Below are positions 1 through 7,113 of a stretch of 11,200 nt of DNA, in pieces; position 1 is the first letter of the stretch; each line of letters opens with the position of its first letter. Source of the DNA: RGIG8748 sp045578205 (GTDB lineage Bacteria; Bacillota; Clostridia; UMGS1810); contig JAZNJU010000067.1 in assembly GCA_045578205.1 (NCBI GenBank), forward strand, positions 1 through 11,200. The letters run 5' to 3'. The notes beneath the pieces are model-generated. The model was not told the DNA's origin. It saw only the letters and a program-made list of their open reading frames with translations, and did no database searches. Both the position numbers and the translations under genes were made by a program.

Positions 1-1039
1 TGGTGCAGCCTATGTCTCCGCCGACAGCCAGCATAGCGAACATTGCCGTGGATTTTTCCGGCAGTGTCCCGACGGCAAGAGAAAGCGTACCGGGCCACAT
101 AACAGCAAATCCGCAAAGAGCACAACAGATAAGAGCAACTACCGAAGATTTCATAAGTGAAGCACCCAGGAATGCAAGAGTAACTATACCTGCACACCCG
201 ATAAGATATTTTGACAAATTTAATTTTTCGGCATTTTTTGAGTAGAATATTCTGCCAAAAGCCATACACAGCGCAAACATACTTGCTCCGCAAAGGTCAC
301 CTACAGTTTTGGAAACCCGTAGGCCTTCTTCTGCAAAATATGACACCCACTGTGCCATTGCCAGTTCTGCGGCACCCGAACATAACATAATGATAAAAAA
401 CAGCCCGAAACCTTTTTGCTTAAAGAGAGAAACAAGAGAAACCCTTTCACGGGAACTACTCTCAAGAGTACAGATTGGAACCACAGTAAAAAGAAGCAAA
501 GCAGTAACAGGAAGAACTGCCCAAAAAAGCACGAGATATCTCCAGTTTTCCACACCGAATATTACGAAAAATGCAGTGGACACAAGAACACAGGCAAGAT
601 GTCCCCAGCAATAAAACGAATGTAGTAAACTCATAGCGGCTTCCTTGTTATCATTTGGCAAGGCTTCGGTTATAGGACTTACAATAACCTCCAGAAGACC
701 GCTCGCCACTGCATAAATGCACACCGAAGACACAAGTCCCGTGTAGGGATTAATCAGAAATGGCAATGTTGCCAATGCACAAAATCCAAGTGCAGACATT
801 GCCAATGCGGTGATTATGGTAGTTCTGTATCCCCAACTGTCGGCATATTTTGCGCCAAAGAAATCCACCACCATCTGTACACCGAAATTCAGAGACACCA
901 GAAAACCAAGTTGGGCAACGGTTATGCCGAGACTTTTCTGAAGTGTGAAGAACAGCAGCGGAAGCATATTGTTTATAACTGCACTTGTCATATATGCAAG
1001 AAAGCAAGATTTCATTGTGTGATTATAGGTAAATTTCAT
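1..1039 (-). CDS. MFS transporter, partial (C-terminus beyond window)
   Basis: An open frame of 346 codons runs from ATG at 1039 off the left edge with no stop. The protein is very hydrophobic and reads as repeated membrane helices. It begins MKFTYNHTMKSCFLAYMTSA and has an MFS-like helix 2-3 loop (FFGAKYADSWGYR, about residues 60-72), the place of the G-x-x-x-D-x-x-G-x-R signature. A longer polar stretch near residues 180-195 (LESSSRERVSL) probably marks the central loop between the two six-helix halves. The start is supported by GGAGAG a few bases upstream. It is the last gene in the dehydratase direction, separated from the adenosyltransferase by a terminator hairpin. The substrate cannot be read from the sequence; a polyol, a B12 precursor or an unrelated solute are all possible, and position only weakly suggests a link to dehydratase metabolism. 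Confidence 0.85.
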   Translation of the reverse strand, partial: MKFTYNHTMKSCFLAYMTSAVINNMLPLLFFTLQKSLGITVAQLGFLVSLNFGVQMVVDFFGAKYADSWGYRTTIITALAMSALGFCALATLPFLINPYTGLVSSVCIYAVASGLLEVIVSPITEALPNDNKEAAMSLLHSFYCWGHLACVLVSTAFFVIFGVENWRYLVLFWAVLPVTALLLFTVVPICTLESSSRERVSLVSLFKQKGFGLFFIIMLCSGAAELAMAQWVSYFAEEGLRVSKTVGDLCGASMFALCMAFGRIFYSKNAEKLNLSKYLIGCAGIVTLAFLGASLMKSSVVALICCALCGFAVMWPGTLSLAVGTLPEKSTAMFAMLAVGGDIGCT

Positions 1040-1057
1040 AGTCTCTCCAATACATTG

Positions 1058-1083
1058 AAAAAGCCCGAAATCTCGGGCTTTCA
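1058..1083 (-). terminator. Rho-independent terminator after the adenosyltransferase gene
   Basis: A perfect 9-bp inverted repeat, AAAGCCCGA (1060-1068) and TCGGGCTTT (1073-1081), with a 4-base loop. On the minus strand it is followed by a run of T (CTTTTTC), so it acts for leftward transcription. It begins a few bases after the adenosyltransferase stop and ends about 20 bases before the MFS start. Terminator form is clear; whether it ends all transcripts or only reduces expression of the MFS gene is unknown. Confidence 0.85.
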
Positions 1084-1087
1084 ATTA

Positions 1088-1594
1088 CTACTTATTGTTG
1101 TTATAATCGGCAAATCTGGCAGCCACATAAAGGAAGTCTGCAAGACGGTTTATGTACTTTTGTGCCATGGTATCAAGATGATATGTTCTGCTTGTACGGC
1201 AGAACTGTCTTTCCGCTCTGCGTGCTACTGCTCTTGCAACGTCAATTCTTGCAGAAAGTTCGCAACCGCCATAGAGAACAAACTCCTTTTGTCGTGGAAA
1301 AGAACTTTCCATACAATCGATTTTTTCCTCAAGGGCAGTAACCTCTGCGGCAGTCATGGCATACTGACTTGATGCGTTTGAAGCAACGCCTGCCATAAGT
1401 TTGATAAGTTCACCCTGAATTTTATCGATGAATTCCTTTAGCGCTTTGTTTGCAACTACCTTAACCATTCCGAGTTGTGCGCTGAGTTCGTCTATGGTTC
1501 CGAGAAGTTCTATTCTTTCGTCAGATTTGGATACTCTTGAATTATTGAGAAGCGAAGTGTATCCCCCATCTCCTGTCATAGTGTAAATTTTCAT
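1088..1594 (-). CDS. pduO: PduO-type ATP:cob(I)alamin adenosyltransferase
   Basis: Transfers the adenosyl group of ATP to cob(I)alamin, making the coenzyme B12 that the dehydratase needs. At 168 residues it is the single-domain form, without the C-terminal haem-binding domain of some PduO proteins. Family motifs are present in order: the N-terminal ATP loop TMTGDGGYTSLL (residues 5-16), VSKSDERIELLGTIDELSAQ (21-40), FVLYGGCELSARIDVARAVA (105-124) then RRAER (125-129), and YINRLADFLYVAAR (147-160). The usual Pro of the FxLPGG motif is Tyr here. The start is fixed by AGAGGAA just upstream. It lies 21 bases after the reactivase small subunit, so it is very likely co-transcribed with the enzyme it serves. 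The family is certain; the symbol follows the enteric homologue. Confidence 0.93.
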   Translation of the reverse strand: MKIYTMTGDGGYTSLLNNSRVSKSDERIELLGTIDELSAQLGMVKVVANKALKEFIDKIQGELIKLMAGVASNASSQYAMTAAEVTALEEKIDCMESSFPRQKEFVLYGGCELSARIDVARAVARRAERQFCRTSRTYHLDTMAQKYINRLADFLYVAARFADYNNNK

Positions 1595-1615
1595 AACAAT
1601 TCCTCTTTTTTGAAT

Positions 1616-1945
1616 TTATTTTAAAGGCATTTTCTTGATAATGCGGGCACTGTTTGAGCCAAGTTTTCTGCATTCGGCAAGAGTAGGAATTTCATAGCAT
1701 TCCACGTTTTTGCCCTTTGCTATTCCTTTCATCTGAAGCGCCACGGAATTTTTACAAATCCCCACACCGGAGCCGAGCATAGAATCTGTTGCGGCAACAT
1801 GTGCAAGAGTGTCCAAGTCGGCATAGTCCTTTTGAAAAACTTCGTAATACACACCCTCCTCCTCAATGCCTGCACAAAGTTGCGCGAGGCAATCGGCGTC
1901 GGGGTTATGTGCATATATAAATATGGACGGTCTTTTTACAATCAT
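1616..1945 (-). CDS. pduH: Diol/glycerol dehydratase reactivase, small subunit
   Basis: The small subunit of the chaperone-like reactivase (PduH/DdrB/DhaG family). It resembles the dehydratase medium subunit and displaces it so that damaged cobalamin can leave. The product is 109 residues, close to the family's usual 110-125. It carries the shared GIEEEG segment (residues 26-31, followed by VYYEV) and GSGVGI (58-63). The frame stays open further upstream to 2032, but that extension is basic, low-complexity and lies over the large-subunit gene. ATG at 1945 overlaps the large-subunit TGA in an ATGA junction and has AGGAGAA in front, so I take it as the start. Family assignment is strong; whether diol- or glycerol-type cannot be decided. 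Confidence 0.9.
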   Translation of the reverse strand: MIVKRPSIFIYAHNPDADCLAQLCAGIEEEGVYYEVFQKDYADLDTLAHVAATDSMLGSGVGICKNSVALQMKGIAKGKNVECYEIPTLAECRKLGSNSARIIKKMPLK

Positions 1946-3759
1946 AGTTCTTCTCCTGCATACGACAGCACCAAACCGGTAGCAACCGCATTTCTCGGGC
2001 CTTCGCATCCGCGGATATTTCCTCTTCCGCATACTATGCGATAAGAAGCAAATTCTTCCATGAGCATTTCGGGAATTTCAAAATCCTCTGCAGAACCACC
2101 AACCAAAACCACGTTGGAAATGTTCTTGAGGTTGTGTTCGGGTGCCACACTCTGCAAAGCACGGAACGCATTGGTGACAAAGACTTTTCTTTTGGCTTCT
2201 CTGCGCACGCTTGCAATTTTTTCCATAGGGATATCCTTTTCCATACGGATAAGACCATCATCGGAAAGAAGAACTACTCTGCCGTAGAATCTTGGGTCGA
2301 TGGAATCGGAAACAAAAGTCATCTGTCCGTTTTCCATTCGCATATGAAACAGACTTTCCACCTTGGCAAGAGGATATCTCTTTATCATTTCTGCCATATG
2401 TCGGTCTTCAAGACCGAGTTCTGTCTGAATGAGCATAGATACCAGTTCTCCGGCACCTGCTCTGTGTGTCATTGTTATATTACCGTTTTCGTCTATCACA
2501 GCGGCATCGGTAGAACCGCCGCCCATATCCAGTATAGCAAGAGGAAGTTTAGTTCCCGGTGTTGTAATTGCACCAAGACTTGCCATTACGGCTTCCACAC
2601 CTGCTACAACAACATCGGTGTGCAAATCTTCCTTTAGTTTCTCTGCAATTTTCTGCATAGGAAGTTGCTGTGTCTTGACCATAGCAGCAATTCCAACAGC
2701 CTTTTCAAGACAGGTCTCACCTGCCAGAGCACCCGAAATGGTTACAGGTGCAAGTGTATCCACAGCAAGAATATCCGTAATGCGGATTGTGTTCTGACTT
2801 CCTCCGCTCAAGTCGTTCATGCCGTCTTTTATGCGGGAAAGCATATTACCTACGTTTGTGTTGGGCTGTCCCGATATATCTTGTATATCACCGGCATCGG
2901 CAACCGCTTTCATTATCTTTTCGGCACCCTCATCAAGGTTAATTGCATATTCTTTGTCTGCTTTTAAATATATTTCACCTGCAGGAAGTACATTTTCCCT
3001 GACATTTCCTGACGGAGTTTTTATAACCACCGCACTGCGCTTTCCGATAAGGCTTTTTGCAATGGGAGTGACGCTTTTTGTCTGGTCAGCATCAAGATTA
3101 AGAAGTGTAGCAATGCCGTATGGATTGGAAAGCATGCGGATTGACTGTCCCTCCAGAGCAACTTCGATTGCCGCAGGTACTCCGTCGGGAACTTTTTCTA
3201 TGTATTTTACTTCATCAATTATGGGTATTTTTTTGTTAAGACGGTTGTAAACCAGTACCGCCTCGTCCGCCTGCAGTATGATACCTGCAATGTCAAGAAT
3301 GTCGCTCAAACGGTTTACCGCCATTGCAACATCATCGTATGAATAATTTGCGGAAACCACAAGAATATACGGAGTGTTTTCTCTGGCATTTGCAAGATTG
3401 GAAATGCTGATGAGTTCACCTACAGCCTGCCCTGCTCCTGCCGGAGTTGATGGGTTGTGACCTATCATGGAAGAATCGGTAATAACGGTTTCGGTGAGAG
3501 TTTCCATGGCGGTGTCGCCAATAACCGGTGCGGCTTCGTTCAAACGTATGAGAGAAAGGTCGGAAATATCCTTCCCTATCTTTGCCAAAGCATCTTTGAG
3601 AGCGGCTTTTATTCCATGAACATTAACAACAGTACCCTTGGTTCCTGTTGTTGGGCATGAAGAACTCGCCGGAAAATTCAATCTGCCATTGGCATCAAGT
3701 TCGCCGACGCATACTTCTGTTGTTGAATTGCCAATATCCACACCAGCAATTAATCTCAA
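1942..3759 (-). CDS. pduG: Diol/glycerol dehydratase reactivase, large ATPase subunit
   Basis: The large subunit of dehydratase reactivase (PduG/DdrA/DhaF), an actin/Hsp70-fold ATPase. With the small subunit it binds inactivated dehydratase, expels cyanocobalamin-like damaged cofactor and lets fresh adenosylcobalamin in. The 605 residues match the family's usual 600-610. Visible motifs are phosphate-1 GVDIGNSTTEV (residues 6-16), phosphate-2 LDMGGGSTDAA (410-420), adenosine-loop VLVGGSAEDFE (551-561), and the conserved C-terminal GNIRGCEGPRNAVATGL (580-596). The start is TTG at 3759-3757, overlapping the small-subunit TGA as TTGA, with AGAGGAG seven bases ahead inside the end of that gene. 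No upstream ATG fits as well. The tight overlap suggests translational coupling to the dehydratase. Confidence 0.95.
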   Translation of the reverse strand: MRLIAGVDIGNSTTEVCVGELDANGRLNFPASSSCPTTGTKGTVVNVHGIKAALKDALAKIGKDISDLSLIRLNEAAPVIGDTAMETLTETVITDSSMIGHNPSTPAGAGQAVGELISISNLANARENTPYILVVSANYSYDDVAMAVNRLSDILDIAGIILQADEAVLVYNRLNKKIPIIDEVKYIEKVPDGVPAAIEVALEGQSIRMLSNPYGIATLLNLDADQTKSVTPIAKSLIGKRSAVVIKTPSGNVRENVLPAGEIYLKADKEYAINLDEGAEKIMKAVADAGDIQDISGQPNTNVGNMLSRIKDGMNDLSGGSQNTIRITDILAVDTLAPVTISGALAGETCLEKAVGIAAMVKTQQLPMQKIAEKLKEDLHTDVVVAGVEAVMASLGAITTPGTKLPLAILDMGGGSTDAAVIDENGNITMTHRAGAGELVSMLIQTELGLEDRHMAEMIKRYPLAKVESLFHMRMENGQMTFVSDSIDPRFYGRVVLLSDDGLIRMEKDIPMEKIASVRREAKRKVFVTNAFRALQSVAPEHNLKNISNVVLVGGSAEDFEIPEMLMEEFASYRIVCGRGNIRGCEGPRNAVATGLVLSYAGEEL

Positions 3760-4148
3760 AGCAATACTCCTCTTTTCTCATAAACCTGTACGGCTTCCAA
3801 AACCAGTTTCGCACAATTGTACGCACTGTATTTATCTGCAAGTTCCTGTGCCATTGCCACAAGTTCGGCTTTGGTGGAACGGTTGGGTCTCAATTTGTCA
3901 TACATCTTTAGTATTACATCATCGGGAACGTCCACAAGTTCTGCGGCACGTTCAAAGTTAAGTTCCATGGGGTCGTTTCCTGCATCTTTGGCAATTTGAC
4001 CCTGTGCTCTTAAAGTTTCCTTGGAAATCTTTATGTCATCGGAACTTATGTGATTTTTCATTACTTCGCTAAGGGTAATATCTTCAAGGCGTTTGCCGGT
4101 TTTGGAAGATATTTTGTCCTTTTCGTATTCACCTAAGGGGTAACGCAT
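3756..4148 (-). CDS. pduE: Propanediol/glycerol dehydratase small subunit
   Basis: The gamma subunit of the B12-dependent dehydratase, 130 residues. It caps the alpha subunit in the (alpha-beta-gamma)2 complex. Recognisable blocks are SSKTGKRLEDITLSEVM (residues 14-30), ISKETLRAQGQIA (41-53), NFERAAELVDVPDDVILKMY (64-83) and LRPNRSTKAELVAMAQELAD (86-105). The frame also allows ATG at 4163, but ATG at 4148 has GGGAGGG at the right distance and gives the family-like beginning MRYPLGEYEK, so I chose it. It overlaps the medium-subunit stop by one base (TAATG). Unlike PduE of enteric bacteria, it lacks an N-terminal amphipathic targeting helix and looks more like the shorter glycerol dehydratase subunit DhaE (about 141 residues). 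Confidence 0.95.
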   Translation of the reverse strand: MRYPLGEYEKDKISSKTGKRLEDITLSEVMKNHISSDDIKISKETLRAQGQIAKDAGNDPMELNFERAAELVDVPDDVILKMYDKLRPNRSTKAELVAMAQELADKYSAYNCAKLVLEAVQVYEKRGVLL

Positions 4149-4813
4149 TATCTTCCCTCCCATTCTATAATTCCCAGTGCAGGGTCAAGTTGTTCGGTTT
4201 CCGCAATGTGCATAATAGCGGCTTTGACCTGGTACTTGGGTCTTGTCATAGGGTCGTTTGTACACGGAATCGGCACAACCTGTTCGCCCTTAACATACTT
4301 TGCGGCATTCTGACCTATCTTTCGGTAGGTATCCAGATCCATAAGAGGAGCCTGAGGGAATAACTCCAGATTGGAAAGCGGATATAAATCCTTTTGATGT
4401 ATAACTGTGGTACCCTTGGACTGTATGCCGACACCTATTCCCGAGCCGGAAATCTTGGCGGCTTCCAGTGCCATGAAGCACACATCGGAAGTGTCGAGTA
4501 TTTTTACCACTCTTGGCACCATGCCCTCTTCTTCTATGCCTGCTTTTACATTTTTTATAACATCTTCAAGAGGAATACCGTTTATTGTCTTTTTAATCTC
4601 TCTCTGGAAAGCAGCGCCAACTCCTATTACAACTTCCTTGGGATCTGTGCCCTGCTTTGCCTTGGGATAATCCGCATAGGAGGTCTTCTTTTCATTTATG
4701 CGGTCCTTACCTGCAAGAGAATTTACACTAGTTGCGTTCGATGGTGCAGTGCCGTCCAACTGACGGACAACTTCTTCTGTGATTTGTCTTATTAATTCTT
4801 CGCTAAACTGCAT
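4148..4813 (-). CDS. pduD: Propanediol/glycerol dehydratase medium subunit with targeting-like N-terminal helix
   Basis: The beta subunit (221 residues) that with the alpha subunit holds the nucleotide side of adenosylcobalamin. The core starts near residue 58 (DPKEVVIGVGAAF) and includes GIEEEGMVPRVVKILDTSDV (92-111), GSGIGVGIQSKGTTVIHQ (123-140), LYPLSNLELFPQAPLM (143-158) and MTRPKYQVKAAIMHI (189-203). Before the core is an amphipathic helix, FSEELIRQITEEVVRQL (3-19), and a polar linker (about 20-57). This layout matches PduD, whose N-terminal helix directs it into microcompartments; shell-free DhaC proteins have a shorter, unrelated N-terminus. AGGAGGTGAGG precedes the ATG and overlaps the large-subunit stop codon. 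Family is certain; encapsulation is inference. Confidence 0.95.
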   Translation of the reverse strand: MQFSEELIRQITEEVVRQLDGTAPSNATSVNSLAGKDRINEKKTSYADYPKAKQGTDPKEVVIGVGAAFQREIKKTINGIPLEDVIKNVKAGIEEEGMVPRVVKILDTSDVCFMALEAAKISGSGIGVGIQSKGTTVIHQKDLYPLSNLELFPQAPLMDLDTYRKIGQNAAKYVKGEQVVPIPCTNDPMTRPKYQVKAAIMHIAETEQLDPALGIIEWEGR

Positions 4814-4827
4814 AGTGACCTCACCTC

Positions 4828-6492
4828 CTATATATCCTTGGGGTCAATTATGTGGGGAATGTTTTTAATTTCTTCCCACCGTTCACCCTCTACACGGTAT
4901 CCTGTGCCCGGTCCCATGTAATCATTGGGAGTATTTACACCGGACAGCACGTTGAAATTCTTATCCAATATAGCGGCTGTCTGCATATAGTCGCCGACAA
5001 CTCTTTGTTTTAACATGTTAAGTACACTTTCGGCAACATCTTCATAGCCGGTTTCGGCAAGTGCCTTAACTATGTCTACACCTGTGATGTGACGTTTCAA
5101 AACATCCTCGGCAGACATAAGGTCTGCGGTAACATCACGCGGGAGTGTGTCGCGGCTGCCGTGTGCATATGTAACGGCTTCTACCTGCTCGTCGGAAATG
5201 GGGGTTAATCCAAGTTGTCTGAACACAGCCTGTACAGCCTTACCTGCTTTGTTTCTTACGAATATAACCTGCTCTTCAGTAACGGGGCGGAGGCCACCGT
5301 CTACCTGCATATCTCTCTGGAGAACATTGTAATCATCAAAATCTTCTGCATCGAAGTTTGAGCCTGCAAACATATTGTCGTAGTTGGCTTCTGCGGCATA
5401 GCCGGAGAAAATAAAATCTGTACCTGGGAGGAACTGAAGCATTGTTCTCGCAGTTCTTCTCATGTCGGAATTGGAGAAACTCTGGTCATTGGAAGATGCA
5501 CACTCAAGACCGAGAAGCGCAGCAACCAAGTTTTCGCTCATTACCTCACGGATACCTCCGGGTACCGAACCGGGAATACCTATACAACTTACGGAACCGT
5601 TCTGAATACCCTGGCTTCCTGCACCTTTGGTTACATAGAGACAACGGCATTCAAGATAGAGCATTGATTTCTTTTCGCTGTAACCCATAAGAACTTCACT
5701 TCCTGCACCCGAGGTGAAACGAACTTTAAGACCTCTGGAAGCATAGGCGGAATTCAAGAATGCTTTGGAATACGGTGTATCGTCACCGTCCACGAATACT
5801 TTTTCTGTTCCGTACACAGAGAGGGTTTCTGCATATGTAGTAAGACCGCGTATGCCAAGTTCAAGTTCTGTTGCTTCTTCTGCAGAGCACTGTGTAAGCA
5901 CACCGGGACGGCCAACCTGAGAACCTATGAGAAGTGCTATGGCACTTAAGGGTGCATATCTTGCAACACCCATGGTTGTTTCCTCTTCGGCAAATCCGCG
6001 GAGAGCACCCTCTGCAGCATCTGCAGCAAGTTGAACGGGGTCATCTTTGAGGTTTGTAATGTGCGCCTGGTTTCCTGGCATCTTACGGGCACGGATTTTC
6101 TGCATACCCATCATAAGTTCAACCACGTTTAAGTGGTTCATAACCTCTGTCATCTTGGCAGGTGTTATGCCGGAAATGAGGTCCACAATTTCCTTTCTGG
6201 AAACATTGATATCTACAATCATTCTGGCAATGTCAAGAGATGATACAGCCATTGATTTTTCTGCGCGTTCGATATTTATAGCGTAATCGGCTATAAACTG
6301 GTCTATAAAGTCGAAGTCTTCCCTTCTCTTTCCGTCCAGTTCAACGATTGCACCGTTTTCCACCTTGACAGAGGGTTTGGGGTCGTATGGACTTTTCATA
6401 GCGGCAAAGCCCATCTCCGGCCATTCGTGTATGTATCCGTCAAGATTTACAGGTCTTTTATCGAGTGTTTCAATACGTTTTGATCTTTTCAT
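4828..6492 (-). CDS. pduC: B12-dependent propanediol/glycerol dehydratase large (catalytic) subunit
   Basis: The alpha subunit carries the TIM-barrel active site that dehydrates 1,2-propanediol or glycerol by adenosyl-radical chemistry. From ATG at 6492 the protein is 554 residues, the length of enteric PduC. GAGGAG (6500-6505) sits seven bases before this ATG; the in-frame ATG at 6513 has no such site and adds seven unrelated residues. Known catalytic positions of the Klebsiella enzyme are all kept, shifted by one: Gln142, His144, Glu171, Glu222, Gln297, Ser302, Asp336, Gln337, Ser363. Signature stretches include SQVGRPGVLTQCSAEEATEL (191-210) and SSNDQSFSNSDMRRTAR (333-349). Substrate preference cannot be told from these residues. 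It is the first gene of the operon. Confidence 0.97.
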   Translation of the reverse strand: MKRSKRIETLDKRPVNLDGYIHEWPEMGFAAMKSPYDPKPSVKVENGAIVELDGKRREDFDFIDQFIADYAINIERAEKSMAVSSLDIARMIVDINVSRKEIVDLISGITPAKMTEVMNHLNVVELMMGMQKIRARKMPGNQAHITNLKDDPVQLAADAAEGALRGFAEEETTMGVARYAPLSAIALLIGSQVGRPGVLTQCSAEEATELELGIRGLTTYAETLSVYGTEKVFVDGDDTPYSKAFLNSAYASRGLKVRFTSGAGSEVLMGYSEKKSMLYLECRCLYVTKGAGSQGIQNGSVSCIGIPGSVPGGIREVMSENLVAALLGLECASSNDQSFSNSDMRRTARTMLQFLPGTDFIFSGYAAEANYDNMFAGSNFDAEDFDDYNVLQRDMQVDGGLRPVTEEQVIFVRNKAGKAVQAVFRQLGLTPISDEQVEAVTYAHGSRDTLPRDVTADLMSAEDVLKRHITGVDIVKALAETGYEDVAESVLNMLKQRVVGDYMQTAAILDKNFNVLSGVNTPNDYMGPGTGYRVEGERWEEIKNIPHIIDPKDI

Positions 6493-6510
6493 ATGATTGC
6501 TCCTCGTATT

Positions 6511-6535
6511 CATACAAGGGATACTCCCCCGTATG
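6511..6535 (-). promoter_or_regulatory. Leader hairpin / dyad in front of the dehydratase large-subunit gene
   Basis: On the minus strand the predicted 5' leader can form a 10-bp stem with a 5-base loop: CATAC pairs with GTATG, GG with TT (G-U wobbles in RNA), and GGG with CCC. It ends five bases before the Shine-Dalgarno GAGGAG. At DNA level, ATACTCCCCC-GTAT (6521-6534) also has mirror ends around a C-tract, a shape seen in some operators of the CsoR/RcnR metal-sensor family. Either an RNA element or an operator would fit; neither is shown. Confidence 0.4.
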
Positions 6536-6552
6536 ATTCATTACTATGAATA

Positions 6553-6581
6553 ATAATATCACAAAGATAGATAAATATCAA
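6553..6581 (-). promoter_or_regulatory. Promoter of the dehydratase operon
   Basis: On the minus strand: -35 TTGATA (6581-6576), 17-base spacer, -10 TATTAT (6558-6553). Transcription would start near 6546, giving a leader of about 54 bases before the large-subunit ATG. It is the only good sigma-A-type match between the upstream terminator and the operon. Directly upstream lie phased A-tracts that could act as an UP-like or curved element. Confidence 0.75.
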
Positions 6582-6583
6582 CC

Positions 6584-6648
6584 TTTTTTTGAAATTTTTT
6601 ATTGTTTTTTATTTGTTTTTTCTTGTTTTTCTGTGATTTTTGCGTTTT
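6584..6648. promoter_or_regulatory. Phased T/A-tracts upstream of the dehydratase promoter
   Basis: T-runs on the plus strand at 6584-6590, 6595-6600, 6605-6610, 6616-6621, 6626-6630, 6637-6641 and a weaker one at 6645-6648. Their centres are about 10, 10, 11, 9.5 and 11 bases apart, close to one helical turn. Such phasing is known to bend DNA. On the minus strand these are A-tracts ending just upstream of the -35 box, the usual place for an UP-like stimulating region or a site for bending-sensitive regulators. The spacing is seen directly; function is inferred. Confidence 0.6.
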
Positions 6649-6665
6649 CCAACTACATAAATAAC

Positions 6666-6692
6666 AAAAACAGACAGCCATTTGGCTGTCTG
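6666..6692 (-). terminator. Terminator of the AbrB-glycosyltransferase-zinc-ribbon operon
   Basis: Stem CAGACAGCCA (6671-6680) with TGGCTGTCTG (6683-6692), followed on the minus strand by TTTTTG (6670-6665). It lies 10 bases after the stop codon of the small membrane protein. It separates this operon from the dehydratase promoter. The CAGACAG core recurs in two other hairpins at 8607-8633 and 9829-9855. Confidence 0.88.
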
Positions 6693-6702
6693 CAAATAAA
6701 AT

Positions 6703-7101
6703 TTATTTTCTGCTTAAAACCTTTTTCTGCCAGGATTTCTCATAGCAGTTGGGACATTTCATATATCTTGTTCTGCCCATATGAGGTGCCATGATAACTG
6801 CTTTGTATTCAGGAACGTATCTGTGTTTGCAATGTTTACACTCGTAATACCCTGCTGTCTGTTCTATTTTTACAGCAAAGAAAATTCCGATGATTGACGG
6901 AATAAGTCCCAAAAGAGTAATAATCATACTCTGCCACTCTTCCATTGGCACCAATGAGCATATTATAACAGGCATAAGCAATATGATGCAGGAAAGAATG
7001 CCGATAACTCCCTCACATTTAAGAAGATTTCTGTCGCTTTCTTCTTTTTGTTTTGCCATATCATTGAGTTTGTTTTCAAGTTCTTTGTTGTAATTATCCA
7101 T
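6703..7101 (-). CDS. Small membrane protein with C-terminal zinc ribbon, function unknown
   Basis: I do not recognise a named family. The 132 residues show three parts. First is a charged, probably coiled-coil start (about 1-28). Next are two membrane helices (about 31-52, GVIGILSCIILLMPVIICSL, and 60-79, IITLLGLIPSIIGIFFAVKI). Last is a zinc-ribbon-like tail with two CxxC pairs, CKHC (near 88) and CPNC (near 117). ATG at 7101 has AGGAGGT in front, and that site overlaps the stop codon of the glycosyltransferase, so the two are probably translationally coupled. A terminator follows directly. A sensor or scaffold for the neighbouring glycosyltransferase at the membrane is possible, but nothing in the sequence proves it. 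Confidence 0.85.
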   Translation of the reverse strand: MDNYNKELENKLNDMAKQKEESDRNLLKCEGVIGILSCIILLMPVIICSLVPMEEWQSMIITLLGLIPSIIGIFFAVKIEQTAGYYECKHCKHRYVPEYKAVIMAPHMGRTRYMKCPNCYEKSWQKKVLSRK

Positions 7102-7113
7102 TTTAATTACCTC

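Noticed and set aside
911..1372. Plus-strand open frame of 153 codons over the adenosyltransferase and MFS genes
   Set aside because: Cysteine- and serine-rich shadow of two well-supported minus-strand genes, with no ribosome binding site or family motif.
1945..2032. Longer N-terminus for the reactivase small subunit
   Set aside because: The extension is basic and unlike the family, lies over the large-subunit gene, and the ATG at 1945 has a good ribosome binding site and an ATGA overlap.
2134..2637. Plus-strand open frames over the reactivase gene
   Set aside because: They overlap a full-length ATPase with all its motifs on the other strand and show no domain of their own.
6584..6648. T-runs as a plus-strand terminator
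   Set aside because: No GC-rich stem precedes the T-runs on the plus strand and no plus-strand gene ends there.
6493..6702. Cobalamin riboswitch before the dehydratase operon
   Set aside because: The leader after the predicted start is only about 54 bases, far too short for a B12 riboswitch, and I see no B12-box-like element. The upstream DNA is T-rich tracts and a terminator.
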